Below are positions 9,588 through 18,289 of a stretch of 64,000 bases of DNA, one piece after another. The DNA comes from Flavobacteriia bacterium (lineage in GTDB: Bacteria > Bacteroidota > Bacteroidia > Flavobacteriales_D > Crocinitomicaceae): NCBI GenBank assembly GCA_026391005.1, contig JAPLEV010000049.1:1-64000 (forward strand), written 5' to 3'. How positions within the stretch are numbered: position 1 is the stretch's first letter; each line of letters begins with the position of its first letter. The notes beneath the pieces are model-generated. The model was given only the letters and a program-made list of their open reading frames with translations. It did not search any database and was not told where the DNA came from. The position numbers were made by a program, and so were the translations under genes.

Positions 9588-10841
9588 TTAGTTTAAGATG
9601 GTCAATTTTACTAACTCAATCCTTCTTTCGCTAACTTCCTCAATTTCAATTCTGATGTTTCGGTAAGTTAGCTGCTCGCCTACCACAGGGATTGATTCTA
9701 GCTCATGGATAATTAAGCCACCTAGCGTATCGTATTCATCAGAGGCGATTATATCGAATTTAAAGGAGTTAATTAAATAATCTATTTCAACCCTTGCAGA
9801 AAATCTAAACTCGGAATCACTTATTCTTTCTTCTTTAAGAGCCTCCTTATCGTGTTCATCTTCAATTTCCCCAAAAATTTCTTCAATAACATCTTCAATT
9901 GTCACAATTCCTGCTGTTCCACCATATTCATCTGTAACAACGGCAATGTTCCCGGATTGCGTAGTAAACATTTCTAATAATTCTTTACCAGACATTACAG
10001 CTGGTACAAATTCGATAGATTTAAGAATTTCCTTGATGGATTTTGGCGATTTAAATAAATCAAATGAGTGAACACAGCCAATTATATTGTCAATAGATTT
10101 TCGGTAAACGATAATTTTAGATAGCCCTTTTTCAATAAAGAGTTCCTTCAGATGAGAAAGCTCATCATCGATTTCAATTGTTACCATTTCAGTTCGTGGA
10201 ATCATGCAATCTCTCGCTTTTACTTTTGAAAAGTCTAAAGCATTCGACAAAATAACCATTTCGTTGCTCATTGCTTGTTCATTATTAATCCGAGAAGATA
10301 TATCATCAACATAATGCGCTAAGTCAACTTTTGAAAAGACTTTCTCAGTTGTTTTCTTCTTCCCTCCTGTAAGTTTTAGTACAAAACCGCTCAGAAACAA
10401 AACACATTGAGTGGGTAAATACAAAATCAAGAAAACAATAAAAAGCGGTAAGGTTCCGATATTTAAAAATCGATTTGGGTTGATTTGAACGATGGCTTTG
10501 GGCAAAAACTCTGCTGTTATTAATACTAATAGGGTAGAAAGAATTGTTTGTGAAATCAAAAGCAAAGCTTCATTGGACATTCCAAAATCTTCTAAAATTG
10601 GATTTAATATATCAGCGGCCTTGATGCCATAAATAACCAATGCAAAATTATTACCCAATAAAAGTAGGGCGATCATGGTAGATTGATTTTTATAAAATAT
10701 ATTTTTCAATTTCCCTTGCCACGTTCCTTGTGATTTTTCAACTTCTATTTTTAGGCGATTTGATGACAAATAAGCTAATTCCATTCCGGAAAAAAAAGCG
10801 GAAAAAAATAAGGAGATTAAAATGATGATATATGCTTCCAT
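9588..10841 (-). CDS. CNNM/CorC-type membrane protein (DUF21 + CBS pair + CorC_HlyC)
   Basis: Integral membrane protein of the family annotated as hemolysin-like, CorC or GldE; relatives transport or sense magnesium. Residues 1-160 form the DUF21 membrane domain (opening FFSAFFSGMELAYLSSNRLK). A paired CBS domain follows at about 205-320, with IPRTEMVTIEI and the conserved TDEYGGTAGIVTIEDVIEEIFGEI (quoted in part). The C-terminal CorC_HlyC domain covers about 335-417. Gliding gene gldE belongs to this same architecture, but gldE usually sits beside gldD, which is not seen here, so I do not assign it. Gap to purD is four bases. Confidence 0.85.
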   Translation of the reverse strand: MEAYIIILISLFFSAFFSGMELAYLSSNRLKIEVEKSQGTWQGKLKNIFYKNQSTMIALLLLGNNFALVIYGIKAADILNPILEDFGMSNEALLLISQTILSTLLVLITAEFLPKAIVQINPNRFLNIGTLPLFIVFLILYLPTQCVLFLSGFVLKLTGGKKKTTEKVFSKVDLAHYVDDISSRINNEQAMSNEMVILSNALDFSKVKARDCMIPRTEMVTIEIDDELSHLKELFIEKGLSKIIVYRKSIDNIIGCVHSFDLFKSPKSIKEILKSIEFVPAVMSGKELLEMFTTQSGNIAVVTDEYGGTAGIVTIEDVIEEIFGEIEDEHDKEALKEERISDSEFRFSARVEIDYLINSFKFDIIASDEYDTLGGLIIHELESIPVVGEQLTYRNIRIEIEEVSERRIELVKLTILN

Positions 10842-10845
10842 TTTC

Positions 10846-12123
10846 CTATTTGATTAAATCTCTGCCGATATCTTTACGATAATAGGCCTTTTCAAATGAA
10901 ATTTTCGTGATTGAGTCATAGCACTTATCAACGGCTGTCTCAATGTTTTTACCATAGGATGTTACACTTAAAACCCTTCCGCCATTTGTCAAAACTTGCG
11001 GGCCATCGGAGGATGTGCCAGCATGAAAAACGAGACTATCTACTACATTATTAATTCCGTATATCGGCAAGCCTTTTTCATAATTATTAGGATATCCGCC
11101 AGAAACCATCATTACTGTTGCAGTACTTTTATCAATAAATTGAATGTCTCTTTCGGATAAAGTATTACTAGCAATGCCCTCAAATAAGTCTAAAATATCT
11201 GATTTAAGTCGTGGGATAACCACCTCAGTTTCTGGATCGCCCATCCGACAATTGTACTCAATTACGTATGGGTCCCCTTTAACATTTATTAGTCCGAAAA
11301 AAATAAATCCTTTGTATTCAATTCCTTCACTTTTCAAACCTTTTACCGTGGGTACAATAATTTGATTGTGGACTTTATCCATAAAGCCGGCGTCTGCAAA
11401 AGGAACTGGGGAAACCGCTCCCATTCCACCTGTGTTCTCACCTTCATTACCATCAAAAATTCTTTTATAGTCTTTCGCCTCTGGAAGAAGCTTAAAGGAA
11501 TCTCCATCTGTCATAACAAAAACAGAAAGTTCTATCCCTTCTAGAAATTGCTCAATGACTACTTTTTCACTCGCTTTTCCAAATCTTGCGTTTTTCAACA
11601 TGGCAGTAAGTTCTTTTTCTGCAGTTTCCAGATCATGTATTATCAAAACACCTTTTCCAGCAGCTAAACCATCTGCCTTCAGAACATAGGGCGCTTTCAT
11701 ACCGCGCAAATAATTAATTCCTTCTGACAAGGTTTCAGGCTTAAAAGTGCCGTACTTAGCAGTAGGTATGCGGTGGCGCGCCATAAATTCCTTCGCATAA
11801 TTTTTACTACCCTCTAGTTTAGCCCCTTCTTTACTCGGTCCTATCACAGCACAATGACAAATAGTACTATCTGCTTGAAAAAAATCATAAATACCATTGA
11901 CTAGAGGTTCTTCTGGTCCAACCACTACCATGTCAATATTATTTTTTAAAACAAATTCTTTAATTCCCTCAAAATCAAGGGGTGATAAAACAATGTTTTT
12001 GCCGTATTGCTTTGTCCCCGCGTTTCCCGGAGCAATAAATAATTCGTCTAAAATCGAACTTTGTGAAATTTTCCAAGCCAAGGCATGTTCTCTGCCACCG
12101 GATCCAAGTAATAATATTTTCAT
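10846..12123 (-). CDS. purD: Phosphoribosylamine-glycine ligase (GARS)
   Basis: ATP-grasp ligase that joins glycine to phosphoribosylamine to form GAR, the second step of de novo purine synthesis. The start MKILLLGSGGREHALAWK is the family signature. GPSKEGAKLEGSK, the ATP-grasp core with KADGLAAGKGV and the metal-binding segment YNCRMGDPETE are all present. The 425 aa length is standard. It lies eight bases after purQ in the same direction, so the two purine genes are a unit. Confidence 0.97.
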   Translation of the reverse strand: MKILLLGSGGREHALAWKISQSSILDELFIAPGNAGTKQYGKNIVLSPLDFEGIKEFVLKNNIDMVVVGPEEPLVNGIYDFFQADSTICHCAVIGPSKEGAKLEGSKNYAKEFMARHRIPTAKYGTFKPETLSEGINYLRGMKAPYVLKADGLAAGKGVLIIHDLETAEKELTAMLKNARFGKASEKVVIEQFLEGIELSVFVMTDGDSFKLLPEAKDYKRIFDGNEGENTGGMGAVSPVPFADAGFMDKVHNQIIVPTVKGLKSEGIEYKGFIFFGLINVKGDPYVIEYNCRMGDPETEVVIPRLKSDILDLFEGIASNTLSERDIQFIDKSTATVMMVSGGYPNNYEKGLPIYGINNVVDSLVFHAGTSSDGPQVLTNGGRVLSVTSYGKNIETAVDKCYDSITKISFEKAYYRKDIGRDLIK

Positions 12124-12131
12124 ATACTATC

Positions 12132-12818
12132 TTAACAAAATGAAAGTATTGACTCAAAAATATTCTTTCCATCGGTATTTCCTAAAACATCGTCGGCAGC
12201 ACGCTCCGGGTGTGGCATCATACCAAAAATATTTTTTGTTTTATTTGTTATACCAGCAATATTATTTACAGATCCATTAGGGTTTGCACTTGTATTCTCG
12301 ATACCTGTTTGATGACAATAACGAAATAATACTTGGTCATTATCTTCTAGATTTTTTATCGTAGCTTCATTTGCATAGTAACGTCCCTCACCATGAGCAA
12401 TGGGAATTTTATATGTTTTATCCTGGTTTAATCCTCTGGTAATACCTGCTAATTGAGAAACAGGTTTAAGGTAAACATTTTTACAAATGAACTTTTGTTG
12501 ATCATTATGTAGTAATGCCCCATCAAGCAATCCTGCCTCTGTGAGTATTTGAAATCCATTACAAACTCCCAAAACATATCCGCCGCTCGAGGCATGTCGT
12601 ATGACCTCATTCATAATTGGAGAATACTTTGCAATAGCACCTGATCTTAAATAGTCGCCATAAGAAAATCCTCCCGGCAAGATAACCATATCTACATTTT
12701 TTATACTGGTATCTTTATGCCATAATGATTCTACTTTTTGTCCCAATAGATTTTGTAGCACGTAAACCATGTCTTGGTCACAATTAGACCCTGGAAATGT
12801 TACTACCCCGAACTTCAT
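12132..12818 (-). CDS. purQ: FGAM synthase glutaminase subunit PurQ
   Basis: Class I glutamine amidotransferase that releases ammonia from glutamine for phosphoribosylformylglycinamidine synthesis. The nucleophile elbow is GVCNGFQIL and the catalytic His-Glu pair is in PHPERA near the C-terminus. The start KFGVVTFPGSNCDQD and the GGFSYGDYLR loop are diagnostic. A free-standing 228 aa PurQ implies the three-subunit PurS-PurQ-PurL enzyme rather than the single large PurL of many Flavobacteriales. A minus-strand TACATTTG about 45 bases upstream of the ATG could be its promoter. Confidence 0.96.
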   Translation of the reverse strand: MKFGVVTFPGSNCDQDMVYVLQNLLGQKVESLWHKDTSIKNVDMVILPGGFSYGDYLRSGAIAKYSPIMNEVIRHASSGGYVLGVCNGFQILTEAGLLDGALLHNDQQKFICKNVYLKPVSQLAGITRGLNQDKTYKIPIAHGEGRYYANEATIKNLEDNDQVLFRYCHQTGIENTSANPNGSVNNIAGITNKTKNIFGMMPHPERAADDVLGNTDGKNIFESILSFC

Positions 12819-12862
12819 TTGTAAAACTTTTTAATTGTAGTTAATAAAATACTAACGTTTTA

Positions 12863-12870
12863 CAAATGTA
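12863..12870 (-). promoter_or_regulatory. Possible -7 element for purQ-purD
   Basis: The minus strand reads TACATTTG (TAnnTTTG consensus). This would place transcription start about 40 bases before the purQ ATG. No convincing -33 TTTG at the right spacing was found. Confidence 0.3.
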
Positions 12871-12887
12871 ATTAAATAGATGCAATA

Positions 12888-13847
12888 CTACTTTAGATAA
12901 ATAAAAAACTTAGTAACAGCATACACTATGGTGAGATAAAATAGAACAGTTGAAAGTACACCAAATCGCTTGTTGAGAAATGAATACGATAATAAAATTG
13001 CTAATGGTATAATTAGTAAACTAAACCGTTCTATTTGTTTATAAAAAAACAAATCAATAGATCCCATTAAAATGCTCATAGCAATTAATAGCCAAAGAAT
13101 TTGAATCTGTTTTTTGAACTTATTAGAACTTTTTAAAATTCGGTTGCGAATGCCAATGGCACTTAGAATCAATAGTAACAATATAAAAATGAGAATTATA
13201 ATAAAGTCTTTATGAATTTGAATGCTTTCTTTTGCCAAAATTAATTGTGTGCTTAATGTTCTCCCGCTCCATTTTAAATAGGTTGCACCAAAAAGTAGAG
13301 GTGTTATAAAACCAGTAATATAGAGGATAAGTTCCTGGAGAATAAAAGGACGAATTACCAAGTACATAAAAATATAAAAAGGAAAGAAAATTATTAAGGG
13401 AGGGTGAAAAGAACTCGCGATACCTATGAAAAACGCCCCATTAAAAAGGGCTTCTTTTCCATTTTCATTTTGTTTTAACTTGAAATACTGAAATAAACCT
13501 AGGATGAAAAATGTATGTGAGAGTAAAATGCCATCTAGGCGGTAAAATGAGTAATAAAAGCTCATTAGTACAACATAAATTAACCCAATTATGTAGGTGT
13601 TTCTATCCTGAAAATCGTAATTATTATAGAGATAGTTTAAACAAACAGCATTAATCAGGACTAAGATGCTAGCCGAAATTTGAGAGAATAACAAGGGAAA
13701 CACGAATAGCCCGTTCCAAAATCCATATTCAATTTCGCTACTAATTTCATGATACTGAAATTTTATGTTTAATAAAAAAAAAGACAGAATAATAAAAGGC
13801 AATAAAAACAATGCAATTACATTGTTCCCTAAAAAAAATCGAATCAT
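12888..13847 (-). CDS. Polytopic membrane protein, DUF6427-like
   Basis: Inner-membrane protein with about nine or ten predicted transmembrane segments over 319 residues and no catalytic motif that I can recognise. The start MIRFFLGNNVIALFLLPF, with its Phe/Leu-rich helices and a middle segment FHPPLIIFFPFYIFMYLVIRP, resembles the Bacteroidota-specific DUF6427 family, which often sits near purine or uracil salvage genes in flavobacteria. Here it precedes purQ-purD in the same direction after a 69-base gap. Function unknown; assignment to DUF6427 is from memory of the family and needs a profile search. Confidence 0.6.
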   Translation of the reverse strand: MIRFFLGNNVIALFLLPFIILSFFLLNIKFQYHEISSEIEYGFWNGLFVFPLLFSQISASILVLINAVCLNYLYNNYDFQDRNTYIIGLIYVVLMSFYYSFYRLDGILLSHTFFILGLFQYFKLKQNENGKEALFNGAFFIGIASSFHPPLIIFFPFYIFMYLVIRPFILQELILYITGFITPLLFGATYLKWSGRTLSTQLILAKESIQIHKDFIIILIFILLLLILSAIGIRNRILKSSNKFKKQIQILWLLIAMSILMGSIDLFFYKQIERFSLLIIPLAILLSYSFLNKRFGVLSTVLFYLTIVYAVTKFFIYLK

Positions 13848-13907
13848 ACGACGAAATTAGAGAAAAATCCTTTTTAATTTTTTTTTAGAACTAACTTTTA
13901 AAAAATG

Positions 13908-13915
13908 TATATTTG
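13908..13915 (+). promoter_or_regulatory. Probable -7 element of the dksA-lspA promoter
   Basis: TATATTTG matches TAnnTTTG, 24 bases upstream of the dksA-like ATG. The tetramer 19 bases further up is TTAG, one mismatch from the TTTG -33 element. Confidence 0.5.
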
Positions 13916-13938
13916 TTTCCCTTTAAAATTTAAAACGA

Positions 13939-14322
13939 ATGGCACAAGAAAAATCAAGATTCTCAGATATAGAATTAGAAGAATTCAGGACGTTAATTAA
14001 TCAAAAGTTGGTTGATGCTAATATCGATTATAGCCTGCTCGTTGGCTCATTGTCACATAATGATGACCATGGAACTGACGATACCGGTCGTGCTTTTAAT
14101 ATGATGGAAGATGGCTCTGAAACACTATCTAGAGAGGAGGTCGCCCAACTCGCTGCTCGTCAAGAGAAATTTATTCAAAGTTTACAAGCCGCACTTATTC
14201 GCATTAAAAATAAAACCTACGGTATTTGTCGTGTTAAAGGTACTTTGATTCCAAAGGAAAGACTACGCCTTGTTCCGCACGCAACAATGAGTATTGACGC
14301 AAAGAATGAACAAAAAGGATAG
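13939..14322 (+). CDS. DksA/TraR-family transcription regulator
   Basis: Small RNA-polymerase-binding regulator of the DksA/TraR type (127 aa), expected to act through the secondary channel together with ppGpp. The N-terminal half is a coiled-coil hairpin and the C-terminal part carries the family motif YGICRVKGTLIPKERL followed by RLVPHAT. Only one Cys is present in the whole protein, so the four-Cys zinc finger of E. coli DksA is not intact. This degenerate finger is common in flavobacterial members. Its stop overlaps the GTG start of lspA (TAGTG), indicating translational coupling. Confidence 0.88.
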   Translation: MAQEKSRFSDIELEEFRTLINQKLVDANIDYSLLVGSLSHNDDHGTDDTGRAFNMMEDGSETLSREEVAQLAARQEKFIQSLQAALIRIKNKTYGICRVKGTLIPKERLRLVPHATMSIDAKNEQKG

Positions 14323-15011
14323 TGAAGAAAAAATTACAAATTATCGGTTTAGTTGTTATTGCACTTTTAATACTAGACCAGGTTATAAAAATCTACATTA
14401 AAAGCACTTTTTCAGCCGAACAACACCAATACATTATCGGAAACTGGTTCGTGGTTCATTACATTGAAAACCAAGGAATGGCTTTTGGGACTACCTTTGG
14501 AGCTTCTTTATGGCATAAGCTAGCACTAAGCATTTTTAGGATAGTTGCCATAGGTTTTATTGCTTATTATATTATTAAAGAGGCAAAAAAAGGCGCCAAA
14601 TTATCGTTTTTAATTGCGATGTCATTTATTTGGGCAGGGGCAACAGGAAACTTAATTGATTCCATGTTTTATGACTTTATTTTTAATTTTAACCCGTGTG
14701 ACCGATTCAATCAATTGGAGGGTTCTGGGACAATGGCATCATGTAAAGATTTCGGCAGATCTTTTCCTGTTGAGATTAGGCATAAAGGTTTTTTGTTGGG
14801 TAATGTAGTAGATATGTTTCAGTTTGATATATTATGGCCAAAATGGATTCCATATTTGGGAGGTGGGCAAGTCTTCCCGGCTATTTTTAATGTTGCTGAT
14901 GCTTCCATTACTGTAGGCGTTGCAACAATTATAATTGGGCAAAGGTCTTTTTTTCCAAAGAATAAAAAGCCCAATCCTGAAAATGAAGAAGTTCTTGAGG
15001 ATAAAACTTAG
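14322..15011 (+). CDS. lspA: Lipoprotein signal peptidase (signal peptidase II)
   Basis: Inner-membrane aspartic protease that cleaves the signal peptide of diacylglyceryl-modified prolipoproteins before the lipobox Cys. The catalytic Asp residues are in GNLIDSMFYDF and NVADASITVG. Four transmembrane helices are evident. At 229 aa it is longer than the roughly 165 aa E. coli enzyme because of an insertion between the two Asp motifs (region with CDRFNQLEGSGTMASCKDF), normal for Bacteroidota. The start is GTG at 14322, sharing a base with the dksA stop. The 3' end overlaps the convergent DUF5686 gene by four bases. Confidence 0.95.
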   Translation: MKKKLQIIGLVVIALLILDQVIKIYIKSTFSAEQHQYIIGNWFVVHYIENQGMAFGTTFGASLWHKLALSIFRIVAIGFIAYYIIKEAKKGAKLSFLIAMSFIWAGATGNLIDSMFYDFIFNFNPCDRFNQLEGSGTMASCKDFGRSFPVEIRHKGFLLGNVVDMFQFDILWPKWIPYLGGGQVFPAIFNVADASITVGVATIIIGQRSFFPKNKKPNPENEEVLEDKT

Positions 15012-17458
15012 AAATTATACTTCATACTCCGGTCATTCAAAATCGCAAACGATACTTTCCATCCAATTTTAGGGTCTATTTTGTTTCCATCCGCCATGAA
15101 TCCATAAATACCAACGCGTAATCGCCTACGTGTTAATTTAAAGTTGCGCTCAAGTCCTGCGATTATCTCATAAAATTGAAAATCATTTTCCTTCACATAC
15201 ATCGCACCACCTCCAAAGACTAATCCAATGCGTGTCTTTTTCATAAATGGTATTTTATTAATTATCGAACCGTTATCGTGATGTATAAAATGCACTTCGA
15301 AAATATAATCTTTCGTAGGCATAGTTGAATCTAGGCCTTGAAATGAATACATTGGGTTTGAAAACCAAATAGGGTCACTTCTCCGTTGAAATTTGTAATC
15401 TACATCTTTTAAGGCACGAGAGCTCAAGAATTTTCCCCCAACAATTCGATAACTGGTGGTGCCTAAGGTGCTTATTTTTAAGGTTTGATTGATCGAAAGA
15501 TTCAGGTATTCATGGTCGACATCGCTTCCAAATAGTTTAGGTATACCACGTTCATAGTTAAGTGAAAAAGAGGGCCAGGCAGAACCTAGTAAAACTTTTC
15601 GATAGGGCTCTCGCATGTATTTTTGTTGTGGGGTGTAACTTAAACTAAGGTCGAAAATAAAGGCTTGATAGGGGTTGAAATCTATTGGATTATTATTTGG
15701 AATCACGTTGTCTAGTACCGTTGAGAAATTGTATCCTTTTAAAGATCTCCTCTCAGCAAACTCGACCTCGGTGCCTAAGTATAGGCCATTTATTAATTCG
15801 TATTCAAATGAGAAACTCATTTTAGTCGCTTCAATAAAGTTTTCGCGCTTGTATACTTGTGTGACAGCGTCATACGACCTTATCACATCGAAATCATGAT
15901 TTAAAGCTGCCCTCAGGTACCCAAAGTGAAATGGATCAAACTTATACTTCCACCAGGTATCTCCTTTAATATCATTGTTTAAAATTCCGTATGATATTCT
16001 AGTGTATGCATCCAAGGTGCGTTCGTCTTTCCATTTTTTAAAGTAATCAAAACTGGGGGTGATTCTCGGTCCAGCTATAAATACAGGCTGAATTAGTGTG
16101 GCAAGCGAACCAAGCGACCATTGCGTTCTTTTTACACGATTTCGATAGTCAACACCAAACCAAAGTACTTTTAAAACAGTGAGTTTATTAAAGACAGCGT
16201 CAACAGAATCTAAATACTCTACGCGATTTCGTGCATCTTTAATGCTATCTTTAATAATAATAAAGCGTTGTTCCTCGACAGTTAAATTTGAAGCTCTATT
16301 TTCTTTCCAAAAAAGGGAATCTTTTTCATATGCCTCTTTCGTTGTAATGGCTAGTTCAGTACTGAAAAATTTATTTCCAAAGTTTGGATTAAAATTATAG
16401 TTGCTAAAAATGGCCTCTGTTTTGTAATCTGAGGATTCAGATTTGTATTTAACGCCATAGGTTAGCACCTGATTGGTAAGTATGCATATACTATCTCCTG
16501 GATGCTCGTACTCCTGATATATTTTAAAATTATCATAAACTAAAAGGTTGCCTTTACTCATATTTAATTCAAGTTTCTGAATTAACCATAAAGAATCAAT
16601 TACCCAAATGTACCCCTCTAGCGTGGTGGTTGCGGTATTTCTCGGACTGATTTTAATTTTCGAGATTATTTGTCCATTTTCTTCAACTTTACTTTCCAAT
16701 TTATATCGATATGATAAGATACCGGGTGTTGATATGGGTGAACTAACGGGTGTCTGATGAAGGTCGTCTAGATGTAATAGGTTTTGGAAGAAATTGAAGT
16801 TTGATTTAACGGTAGTTGTATAGTATAAGGTTTTGGCACTACCTCTCAAGGTATAAGCGTTTCTTATTTCTTTAACTTTATTTCCTGGAGCATAATTGCG
16901 GGTTAGCTGAACTTCTACTAGGTTCATTTTATTTGCTAAATCATTTTCTTCTTTTTCTTCGAATGACGGTTCACGATTGTCATTTTCTTTTTTTTCACGT
17001 TCTTTAATCTCAATCTTTTCTGTCGCTTTTATATAAACATCAACACTGTGAGGATAATTCCACTGATTAATTTGATCTCTTTTATTCACCACTTTTAGCA
17101 TAATATCCCTTCCTGGATTTGCTTTTTTTGCGCTCACGTCTACTGTTTCAAAATCTTTAATTCGAGAAGAAAAAAGCTGAAAATTTCGGTTTAAATCAAT
17201 ATCAGAAATTGATATGTAGGCTTCACGCTCATCAAATCCTAATGCATTAAAAATTAAGAAGTATTCACCAGGCATTAAGGAAATTTCAAATGCTCCATTA
17301 AGATTTGCCAAGGTTCTCATTTCCGGGGCATTTTTCACATAAACTTTTACATTCGGAATTGGCGAATTATTTTCATCTGTCACAACACCGCGAACAAAGA
17401 GTTGTGCGCTAAATGAATGAATAGTCAGTAAAGTAATAATAATAAGAAAATACTTCAT
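15008..17458 (-). CDS. DUF5686 outer-membrane protein with carboxypeptidase-like regulatory domain
   Basis: Large exported protein (816 aa) expected in the outer membrane. A signal peptide (MKYFLIIITLLTIHSFSAQ) is followed at about residues 22-100 by a CarboxypepD_reg-like beta-sandwich (VRGVVTDENNSPIPNVKVYV), the module that also starts many SusC-type receptors. The rest matches the DUF5686 pattern: a central soluble part and a long alternating C-terminal region likely to form a beta barrel, ending in a short KYNF tail. Residues about 145-170 are very rich in Glu and Lys. Role unknown in this family. It converges on lspA with a four-base overlap and no visible terminator. Confidence 0.8.
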   Translation of the reverse strand: MKYFLIIITLLTIHSFSAQLFVRGVVTDENNSPIPNVKVYVKNAPEMRTLANLNGAFEISLMPGEYFLIFNALGFDEREAYISISDIDLNRNFQLFSSRIKDFETVDVSAKKANPGRDIMLKVVNKRDQINQWNYPHSVDVYIKATEKIEIKEREKKENDNREPSFEEKEENDLANKMNLVEVQLTRNYAPGNKVKEIRNAYTLRGSAKTLYYTTTVKSNFNFFQNLLHLDDLHQTPVSSPISTPGILSYRYKLESKVEENGQIISKIKISPRNTATTTLEGYIWVIDSLWLIQKLELNMSKGNLLVYDNFKIYQEYEHPGDSICILTNQVLTYGVKYKSESSDYKTEAIFSNYNFNPNFGNKFFSTELAITTKEAYEKDSLFWKENRASNLTVEEQRFIIIKDSIKDARNRVEYLDSVDAVFNKLTVLKVLWFGVDYRNRVKRTQWSLGSLATLIQPVFIAGPRITPSFDYFKKWKDERTLDAYTRISYGILNNDIKGDTWWKYKFDPFHFGYLRAALNHDFDVIRSYDAVTQVYKRENFIEATKMSFSFEYELINGLYLGTEVEFAERRSLKGYNFSTVLDNVIPNNNPIDFNPYQAFIFDLSLSYTPQQKYMREPYRKVLLGSAWPSFSLNYERGIPKLFGSDVDHEYLNLSINQTLKISTLGTTSYRIVGGKFLSSRALKDVDYKFQRRSDPIWFSNPMYSFQGLDSTMPTKDYIFEVHFIHHDNGSIINKIPFMKKTRIGLVFGGGAMYVKENDFQFYEIIAGLERNFKLTRRRLRVGIYGFMADGNKIDPKIGWKVSFAILNDRSMKYNF

Positions 17459-17491
17459 TTTTGGAGATTATAGGTCTAGTCGTATTAAAAA

Positions 17492-17719
17492 CTATGCCGT
17501 TTTGGAATTTTCTTGTTCTTTTAAAAAAGCAGCATGTTTTTCAAATCGTTTCATCATCCATCGCTTCATAAAAAACATTACAAATGCAAGCGCAACCATC
17601 CAATAATAGGAGGCCCAACGATCAGCTCCTTGGGTAATACAGTTGAAGGTAACGATGCAAAATAGAACGGTTCCTAATCCCAACCAAAAAAATTTCATTA
17701 CGGTATTGTATGTTCTCAT
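17492..17719 (-). CDS. Small two-helix membrane protein, unknown
   Basis: A 75-residue protein with two predicted transmembrane helices (about 10-30 and 34-50) and a basic tail with KRWMMKRFEKH. No family recognised. It follows lptC after five bases in the same direction, so it is likely cotranscribed with the coaX-lptC group. The start codon is clear and the composition is protein-like, so I regard it as real. Confidence 0.6.
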   Translation of the reverse strand: MRTYNTVMKFFWLGLGTVLFCIVTFNCITQGADRWASYYWMVALAFVMFFMKRWMMKRFEKHAAFLKEQENSKTA

Positions 17720-17724
17720 AATTA

Positions 17725-18279
17725 TTAATTTATTTCTTCTTTTTTTTCTATTTTTATTTTGCCTCTAGGTTTTAGTATTTCGTACCGACTAAAATCTTGC
17801 TTTGTTTTTAATCCCTCGCCAATAAATACTCCGTCTGGCGATTTTACAAAAACTTGTGCAGAAGTAAAGATACTACTGTCTTTTTGATTCCAATATAAAA
17901 CCTCTGTTTCTAAGGTTTGTTTTTTTTTATAATTGTAAAGTCGTACCGAATCTTTAACCATTAATAAGTCCGTGGAAAAATTTATCTCGCCGTATAAAGC
18001 GGTAAGGGTTGAAATAATTTCTCCTGAAGCTGAGAAAAAATTAACACGAAGACTATCCAATAATTTTGTTATTTTTTCAGGCGCATGCATCGTTTCAGCG
18101 TAAGTCGCATTTAATTCTATACGAGCATAACCAGAATCCGAGTAAACCATTTTGAAATCATAAATAGTTTCGTCGGGTGATTTTGGATTATAGGTGACTT
18201 TTTCGATTGTTGACAAATCGTTTTCACAGGAAAATAAGGATAGCATTAAAATCGCAATACTAAATGGTAGTAGGTTCAA
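17725..18279 (-). CDS. lptC: LPS export periplasmic protein LptC, lipoprotein form
   Basis: Component of the Lpt bridge that carries lipopolysaccharide from the inner to the outer membrane. The N-terminus ends in a lipobox (LSLFSC), so it is predicted to be a lipoprotein rather than the single-pass protein of E. coli. The 184 aa beta-jellyroll shows the OstA-like repeat pattern, including TALYGEINFSTDLLMVKDSV and LETEVLYWNQKDSSIF, with ATYAE in the first strand region. It follows the outer-membrane protein and coaX genes in the same direction, a neighbourhood seen in other flavobacteria. Confidence 0.82.
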   Translation of the reverse strand: MNLLPFSIAILMLSLFSCENDLSTIEKVTYNPKSPDETIYDFKMVYSDSGYARIELNATYAETMHAPEKITKLLDSLRVNFFSASGEIISTLTALYGEINFSTDLLMVKDSVRLYNYKKKQTLETEVLYWNQKDSSIFTSAQVFVKSPDGVFIGEGLKTKQDFSRYEILKPRGKIKIEKKEEIN

Positions 18280-18289
18280 GTCTTTTTTT

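Noticed and set aside
10846-12280. Plus-strand ORFs of 60-127 aa over purD and purQ
   Set aside because: Antisense shadows of well-conserved genes.
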